From positions 1 through 8,703 of the forward strand of contig BNXD01000059.1 in the NCBI GenBank assembly GCA_025999315.1: a stretch of DNA of 8,703 nucleotides. The letters are read 5' to 3'. Below the pieces are notes generated by a model. That model was given only the letters and a program-made list of their open reading frames with translations. It was not told the DNA's origin and made no database searches. This DNA comes from Bacteroidia bacterium. Lineage in GTDB: Bacteria > Bacteroidota > Bacteroidia > Bacteroidales > Rikenellaceae. This document shows, piece by piece, positions 4,675 to 8,703 of the stretch (positions are counted from its first letter, which is position 1; the number at the start of each line of letters is the position of its first letter). Both the position numbers and the translations under genes were made by a program.

Positions 4675-5208
4675 ATGAAGGCTTCGACCATGGTCGAGTT
4701 GCTCGTTGTGATGATCCTTGCCGGAGTGGTGTTTCTGAGCATGATGGAGGGGGTGGGGCTTTTTGGCCGTCATGCCGCCCGCACTTGGCAGCGCATCGAG
4801 GAGAACAGCCGTTTTTACGGCAACTTCTGTCGCCTCGAAGAGCTTGTCGCCCAGGCCGACAGTCTGATAGCGACTGCCGGCGAAGACGGGGTGGATATTT
4901 ACCGCGGCGGCGCGCTGCGGGCGACTGTCGCCGGGCGCGACTCGTGCCTTGTTGTGGCGATCTTGCTGACAGATAGCGCGATGCCGGGTTGGGATTTCGA
5001 TCCCGCGCCCGACACGCTGCTGACCAACGTGGCGGCCATGGCGATGGCGCCCAACCGGCGCAACCCGATGCGCATCGACACCCTGAAACTGCTGCTGACC
5101 GCCCGCGACGGAGCGACGGTGACGGCAACCTTTCCCGCGGCCCAACATCCGCTCGAAAAGGCAGCGATAGAGATAAAAGAGATTGAAAATCGGTATATTT
5201 ATGAATGA
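4675..5208 (+). CDS. Pseudopilin (minor), second copy
   Basis: 177 residues. MKASTMVELLVVMILAGVVF carries the same unusual prepilin signal as the gene before it: MKA, then Ser1-Thr-Met-Val-Glu5 and a hydrophobic helix to about residue 30. The head (31-177) begins with an amphipathic helix (TWQRIEENSRFYGNFCRLEELV), followed by a mixed alpha/beta domain with Cys52 and Cys91 (numbered from the Met). It is larger than the first pseudopilin and fits a GspJ/PilW-type minor pseudopilin. The start is fixed by the signal sequence and lies eight A residues after the inverted heptamer arm. The 3' end overlaps the start of the GspF-like gene by 8 bp, the only boundary from the PilP-like gene to the platform gene without a heptamer element, suggesting coupled translation. 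Confidence 0.85.
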   Translation: MKASTMVELLVVMILAGVVFLSMMEGVGLFGRHAARTWQRIEENSRFYGNFCRLEELVAQADSLIATAGEDGVDIYRGGALRATVAGRDSCLVVAILLTDSAMPGWDFDPAPDTLLTNVAAMAMAPNRRNPMRIDTLKLLLTARDGATVTATFPAAQHPLEKAAIEIKEIENRYIYE

Positions 5209-6310
5209 TTCTACACAATCAGGACCAGCCGAAAAGCGCAACTTCCGCCGGATACTCCCGTCGCTCTCACGCCTGCAAATCCCCGATCCGAAGAAGGAGA
5301 TGCTCTTCTCGGAGCTGCTGTCGCTGCTGGGGGCGGGGCTCGACTTCTCGGCCTCGTTCCGTTTGCTGATCGAGGGCGAGAAGGATCGGCGACATAAGGC
5401 GCTGCTGCAAAGGCTCTATGCCGATGTGGTTGCCGGCAGCTCGCTGTGGCGGGCGATGGAGATGTGCGGCAGGTTCTCGCCCCTCGATCGCGGCGTGGTG
5501 CGCATCGGCGAGGAGACGGGCCGCCTGACCGAATCGCTGGAGTTTCTGACCGATTACTACGCCAAACGTACCGAACAGCATCGCATGGTGCGCTCGGCGG
5601 TGAGCTATCCGCTCATCGTGCTCGGCGTGGCCGTTGTGGTCGTGATATTTATGCTGGTGGTCGTCGTGCCGATGTTCGAGCAGGTCTACGCCCGTATGGG
5701 CGGCGAGCTGCCGACCCTCACGCGCTGGATCATAGGGGCGTCCAAACAGATGCCTCTCTTCTTCGGCGTGGCGGCGGCGGTTCTGCTCGGCGGCGCGGCA
5801 GGCTACCTGCTGCTGCGCGAGCAGGAGAGCTTCCGGCGGGCGCAGGCCGCGCTGCTGATGTACACTCCGTTGGTTGGCAACATAATACGCAAGAACAACC
5901 AGGCCCACTTCTGCAAACTGCTCTACCTGCTCACCGCCTCGGGCGTGCCGCTGCTCACCGGCATCGAGATGCTGCGCGAGATCATCACGTTTTATCCCTA
6001 CCGGCAGTCGTTCGGACAGATCGCCGACGGGCTTCGTCGCGGGCGACTGCTCAGCGCATCGCTCGAAGAGTACCCCATGCTCTACGACCGCAAGCTGGTG
6101 ATACTATTGCGTGTGGGCGAGGAGACCAACCGCCTGCCACAGATGCTCCGCAAACAGAGCGACGAGTTGACGCGCGAACTCGAGTACCGCCTGCGGCAAC
6201 TGGGCTCGATGCTCGAACCGCTGCTGATCCTTTTTGTGGGCCTGCTTGTGGCCATAGTGCTCATTTCGATGTATTTGCCCATGTTCAAACTGGGCGGAGC
6301 CATAAACTGA
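5201..6310 (+). CDS. GspF/PilC-family inner-membrane platform protein
   Basis: 369 residues from the ATG at 5201, inside the last codons of the pseudopilin gene; a TTG at 5183 would add six residues. Two T2SSF domains are visible, about residues 35-158 and 236-358, each with the family GEETG box: RIGEETGRLTESLEFL near 101 and RVGEETNRLPQML near 304. Three membrane helices lie at about 136-158, 186-206 and 341-361, the normal GspF/PilC topology. A basic N-terminal segment (11-25) would be cytoplasmic. GspF/PilC forms the base on which pseudopilins are added and contacts the hexameric ATPase. No ATPase gene is in the window. The protein is slightly shorter than typical members (about 400 residues) but appears complete. 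It is followed after 3 bp by the helix-turn-helix gene. Confidence 0.95.
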   Translation: MNDSTQSGPAEKRNFRRILPSLSRLQIPDPKKEMLFSELLSLLGAGLDFSASFRLLIEGEKDRRHKALLQRLYADVVAGSSLWRAMEMCGRFSPLDRGVVRIGEETGRLTESLEFLTDYYAKRTEQHRMVRSAVSYPLIVLGVAVVVVIFMLVVVVPMFEQVYARMGGELPTLTRWIIGASKQMPLFFGVAAAVLLGGAAGYLLLREQESFRRAQAALLMYTPLVGNIIRKNNQAHFCKLLYLLTASGVPLLTGIEMLREIITFYPYRQSFGQIADGLRRGRLLSASLEEYPMLYDRKLVILLRVGEETNRLPQMLRKQSDELTRELEYRLRQLGSMLEPLLILFVGLLVAIVLISMYLPMFKLGGAIN

Positions 6311-6313
6311 CAG

Positions 6314-6973
6314 ATGAAAATGCGCATAACAGACAGTAATTTGTATTGCAAACTCAACGAGCTGGCGATAAATGCGATAGCGGGAGCTGTCCTTATGCCC
6401 AACAGCGTAAGGTGGATACTCCTTCCGGTTTTGCTGTGTTTTTTCTGCTATGGCTATCTGTTGAGAATGAGGCAGTCGCGTCGCAAGTGTCGTTACTGTT
6501 CGCGACAGACCATACATCGTCAGCTGGCCGACAACCGCCTGGAGCTGTTGCGTCATATCATCGAGTTGAGTTATGTGCACAAGCCCCGCAAGAATCTTTT
6601 CTACGACAAGGTGTGCGAGATGGTTCACATATCGGAGCTCAAACGCCGCAATATCATCGATTTTGATGCAGCCAAAACCTCTTCGTGCGATTTGCCGCTC
6701 AGAGGGAAGGACCTCGAATTTTTCTGTCTCCTGCAGGAAGGTTTCACCCAGCGCGAGTTGAGCGTCGTCTACGACATGTCCAACCCCCACTCGATCTACG
6801 TCAAAAAGCACCGGATCATGAGCAAGTTGAAGAATACATACGGCAACCGGAATACCGAATCGGTCGAGTGTGGCCATGGCGGACGCTCCGGCAACCGCGG
6901 TGCGGCCGAAAACCGCGATGACCCCGACGATGCGACCGGTGCAAATGACGGCTCGGGCACAGCGACAACTTAG
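6314..6973 (+). CDS. Membrane-anchored LuxR/GerE-type helix-turn-helix protein
   Basis: 219 residues, ATG three bases after the GspF-like stop, so in the same operon. One membrane helix at about residues 32-51 (VRWILLPVLLCFFCYGYLL) is followed by a basic, Cys-containing patch (RMRQSRRKCRYCSRQ) typical of the cytoplasmic side. Residues 127-173 resemble a GerE/LuxR DNA-binding domain: LPLRGKDLEFFCLLQEGFTQRELSVVYDMS then SIYVKKHRIMSKL, matching 'Lt..E.evl.ll..G.t..eIA..l..s..tV..h...i..KL'. The last 45 residues are low-complexity, rich in Gly, Asn and Asp, and unlike the domain end. No receiver or sensor domain is seen. I infer a regulator tied to the membrane next to the secretion platform. An in-frame Met at residue 28 is a possible alternative start. 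Confidence 0.7.
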   Translation: MKMRITDSNLYCKLNELAINAIAGAVLMPNSVRWILLPVLLCFFCYGYLLRMRQSRRKCRYCSRQTIHRQLADNRLELLRHIIELSYVHKPRKNLFYDKVCEMVHISELKRRNIIDFDAAKTSSCDLPLRGKDLEFFCLLQEGFTQRELSVVYDMSNPHSIYVKKHRIMSKLKNTYGNRNTESVECGHGGRSGNRGAAENRDDPDDATGANDGSGTATT

Positions 6974-7148
6974 AGCGGGCTTAAATTAAGAGCGTGTCAA
7001 CACACCCTTGTGGCGGGGCTTTTGGCCGCTGTCGTTACGCGGTTCGGATCGATGTTGCCGAAAAATGGCGCAATTTTTTTTGCCTGATGTTGGCGGAATC
7101 GAGATTTTGTATTACATTTGTCTCCCCAAAGAGGGGAATTCCTCTAAG
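6974..7148 (+). other. Spacer between secretion cluster and tRNA, no gene seen
   Basis: No credible coding region is found. A short AT palindrome CTTAAATTAAG lies at 6980-6990, and AAAAATGGCGCAATTTTTTTT at about 7061-7081 could be a weak terminator for the upstream operon, but its stem is only six A/T pairs. The tRNA promoter lies at 7090-7120. The transcribed leader (about 7121-7148) contains CCCC...GGGG and AGAGG...CCTCT inverted repeats. Confidence 0.5.
7090..7120 (+). promoter_or_regulatory. Predicted Bacteroidota promoter for tRNA-Leu
   Basis: TTG at 7090-7092, a 20-base spacer and TACATTTG at 7113-7120. This matches the Bacteroidota housekeeping pattern (TTG, 19-21 bases, TAnnTTTG). 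It is 28 bases before the mature tRNA 5' end, leaving a short leader. Confidence 0.65.
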
Positions 7149-7232
7149 GCCCAGGTGGCGGAATTGGTAGACGCGCTCGTTTCAGGGGCGAGTATTGGTA
7201 ACGATGTGCAGGTTCGACTCCTGTCCTGGGCA
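7149..7232 (+). tRNA. tRNA-Leu, anticodon CAG
   Basis: 84 nt. The acceptor arms GCCCAGG (7149-7155) and CCTGGGC (7225-7231) pair perfectly, with discriminator A at 7232. The D-arm region reads GCGGAATTGGTAGACGC. The anticodon stem CTCGT/GCGAG encloses the loop TTCAGGG, so the anticodon is CAG at 7183-7185, reading CUG (Leu). The long variable arm ATTG-GTAA-CGAT is that of a class II tRNA and fits leucine. The T arm is GCAGG-TTCGACT-CCTGT. The 3' CCA is not encoded (ACA follows), so CCA must be added enzymatically. CUG is a frequent codon in the neighbouring GC-rich genes. Confidence 0.96.
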
Positions 7233-7234
7233 CA

Positions 7235-7283
7235 AAAACAAGCGGTCCGGTTGTTGATATTCAACAACCGGACCGCTTGTTTT
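7235..7283. terminator. Perfect 23-bp stem bidirectional terminator
   Basis: 7235-7257 (AAAACAAGCGGTCCGGTTG then TTGA) is the exact reverse complement of 7261-7283, with a 3-nt loop TAT. The stem has a GC-rich middle flanked by A-run and T-run ends on both strands, so it can end transcription of the tRNA on the plus strand and of the PKD-protein gene, whose stop lies 18 bases away, on the minus strand. Confidence 0.88.
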
Positions 7284-7301
7284 GTCGGGACGCGGACGCG
7301 A

Positions 7302-8703
7302 TCACTTCAGCATGTTGTAGTCGCGGATTGCGCCCACCTCGGTCGAGAGCTCGCCCAGCCATCCCGATTTGGCGTTGACGCCGGTCTGGATCTTTACAAA
7401 GTCGATGTACTGCAGGTTGGCCGGACTGCCGTCGTGGGCGACGGCGTCGCTGATACGAAGATGGTTGCCCGCCCAGTCGGCGCCGGGATTGCCCTCGCCT
7501 CCGAGCATGTCTACCGGGCTGTAATTGTCGACATAGCCCCACTCGAAGTCGTCGTTCGCCCAGTAGCCGGGAGCGACTTCCCGCGTTTGCGAGGGCAGCC
7601 GACTGCCCACCAGTGTGTAGCTCGGCGTGGAGAGCCAGCGCGGGTAGATCGAGGGTGGAGTGTGGTCGTGTACATAGTCGATCGCGCCCGTGTTGCCATG
7701 GTTGTCTATCCATGCGACGGGGCTGTTGTCGGCTCCGCGGAAATATGTTACGGCATAGTCGCGCAGGTAGCCCGGCTCGCCATAGGCGCTCCCCCTGAGT
7801 TCGTACCATGTGTCGTCGGGCAGGCCGTTGCCGTTCTCGTCCTGCATCACCCACACGATGCCCGGCTCTGACGACCCGGGCAAAGCGTTGCCTTCTATCA
7901 CCAGATCATAGCCGCCGCTGTTGGCCACGCTGTGGTCGAAACCTGCCACCAGATAGCCGCCCCATGCTCCGAGCGATCCGCCGTACTCGGTCGATCCCGG
8001 ATGGGTGTAGATCCAGCTATTGACGGCGGCCTGGTCGGCGAAAGGAGTAACGGACGCGCCTCGATTGATGTGCTGGGAGGGCGCGGGAAGGAAGACATAG
8101 CCGTGGTCGGCGTCGATGCGGCTCGAGCCGGTGACCGGGCGGCGGTAGCTCCCTTCGGGAGGGCAGGCGTTGACGGTGAAGCTTCTGGAGAGTTGGCCAT
8201 AGCTGTTTTGCATCGTAACGGTGACCGTATACTGGCCCTGTATGAATGGAGCGCAGGCATAGCTGCAATCGGTCCCCTGATGCACCACGGAGCCGCCGTC
8301 GATCTGCCACGAATAGGTGGCGTCGAAAGCGTTGCGTATCCAGCAGGCGCGGATAAAGGCCGTGCGACCGGTCGAGATGTTGTAGACATCCTGCTCGAAC
8401 ATCCACTCGAAGGGCATCTGTTCGGGGGTGCAGACCCGAATGTCGAACTCGACCGTCGTCTGGCCGTCCTCATTCGCGGCGCGGAACACGACGTGGAACT
8501 GCCCCGTTTCGGAGCGGGAGAAGAGATGCTCCCGGCTCTGTCCGACATCGAGCCCGTCGACCGTCCAGACGAACTCTCCCCCATCGGAGACCTGTGGGGA
8601 GAGGCGCAGCTCGCCCCCGACAACCACCGTGAAGCCCTCTTCGGGGATGGCCATCACGATCGACGGGGGCGCAACCGGCACGACATCTATGCGCAGCTCC
8701 GCC
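7302..8703 (-). CDS. PKD-domain surface protein, 5' partial
   Basis: At least 466 residues; the frame stays open to the right edge, so the internal GTG at 8681 is unlikely to be the start. Numbering from that GTG: residues about 5-83 form a first PKD/Ig-like domain (PPSIVMAIPEEGFTVVVGGE, FVWTVDG, GQFHVVFRAANEDGQTT), about 95-172 a second (YSWQIDGGSVV, GQYTVTVTMQNSYGQ) with several Cys residues. A C-terminal domain (180-459) is rich in Gly, Trp and Tyr and contains DENGNGLPDD (281-290), an EF-hand/dockerin-like calcium loop, plus GNHLRISDAV and VDNYSPVDMLGG. This combination is typical of Bacteroidota cell-surface proteins; I recall relatives near TonB-dependent transport loci, including cobalamin-related ones, but this cannot be tested here. 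No signal peptide is visible because the N-terminus is missing. It is convergent with the tRNA and shares its terminator. Confidence 0.85.
   Translation of the reverse strand, partial: AELRIDVVPVAPPSIVMAIPEEGFTVVVGGELRLSPQVSDGGEFVWTVDGLDVGQSREHLFSRSETGQFHVVFRAANEDGQTTVEFDIRVCTPEQMPFEWMFEQDVYNISTGRTAFIRACWIRNAFDATYSWQIDGGSVVHQGTDCSYACAPFIQGQYTVTVTMQNSYGQLSRSFTVNACPPEGSYRRPVTGSSRIDADHGYVFLPAPSQHINRGASVTPFADQAAVNSWIYTHPGSTEYGGSLGAWGGYLVAGFDHSVANSGGYDLVIEGNALPGSSEPGIVWVMQDENGNGLPDDTWYELRGSAYGEPGYLRDYAVTYFRGADNSPVAWIDNHGNTGAIDYVHDHTPPSIYPRWLSTPSYTLVGSRLPSQTREVAPGYWANDDFEWGYVDNYSPVDMLGGEGNPGADWAGNHLRISDAVAHDGSPANLQYIDFVKIQTGVNAKSGWLGELSTEVGAIRDYNMLK

Noticed and set aside
4627..5241. Minus-strand open frame of about 204 codons
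   Set aside because: It is antisense to the second pseudopilin, has His/Arg-rich shadow composition, and its start or end falls in a repeat.
5446..6339. Plus-strand 297-codon frame within the GspF-like gene
   Set aside because: Arg/Ala-rich alternate frame; the real frame has two T2SSF domains and three membrane helices.
6104..6877. Minus-strand open frame of 257 codons opposite the GspF and HTH genes
   Set aside because: The plus-strand frames carry clear family motifs; the reverse product has none and reflects codon bias of the GC-rich genes.
7061..7081. Strong terminator after the HTH gene
   Set aside because: The possible stem is only six A/T pairs around a 6-nt or larger loop, too weak to call on its own.
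7008..7871. Plus-strand open frame of 287 codons
   Set aside because: It runs through the promoter, the tRNA-Leu and the terminator and lies opposite the PKD-protein gene; its product is compositionally a shadow and matches no family.

Overview
The window looks like a piece of a GC-rich Bacteroidota chromosome, most likely Bacteroidales and perhaps an Alistipes/Rikenellaceae relative. The clues are a lipoprotein with an acidic residue pair right after its cysteine, a PKD-type surface protein, a TTG-N20-TACATTTG promoter of the Bacteroidota type in front of a tRNA, and A-rich start regions without Shine-Dalgarno sites. The species is an inference; no marker gene is present.

Positions 1-6973 hold one forward gene cluster for a type II secretion / type IV pilus-like envelope machine. 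In order: the C-terminus of a secretin (GspD/PilQ-like); a PilN/GspL-like bitopic assembly protein; a PilO/GspM-like protein; a small lipoprotein with an FN3-like domain; a PilP/GspC-like protein with a Pro-rich linker; a single-pass protein with a predicted beta-helical region (PilX/GspK-like position); two pseudopilins with an Ala/Ser prepilin cleavage site; a GspF/PilC inner-membrane platform protein; and a membrane-anchored LuxR/GerE-type helix-turn-helix protein. The secretion ATPase, major pseudopilin and prepilin peptidase are not in the window and may lie upstream. The genes would build an outer-membrane pore (secretin), an inner-membrane alignment complex (PilN/O/P-like), a pseudopilus and a platform.

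The most unusual feature is in the gaps. At six of the gene boundaries there are AT-rich sequences built from the heptamer ATGAGTT/ATGAATT. In the four full copies (84-96 bp) a forward heptamer array starts at or in the stop codon of the upstream gene, a roughly 50-60 bp partly conserved AT-rich core follows, and an inverted heptamer array (AACTCAT) ends just before the next start codon. One boundary carries a collapsed copy without the core, and the secretin/PilN boundary carries a diverged copy split by a second repeat family. The heptamers supply stop codons and C-terminal residues (EL or YEL) of several proteins, can fold the mRNA leader into a hairpin, and contain an overlapping ATGA in each unit.

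From 6974 the context changes: a short spacer with a promoter, a tRNA-Leu(CAG), a perfect 23-bp stem terminator that can serve both strands, and, on the minus strand, a large PKD-domain surface protein whose start lies beyond the right edge.
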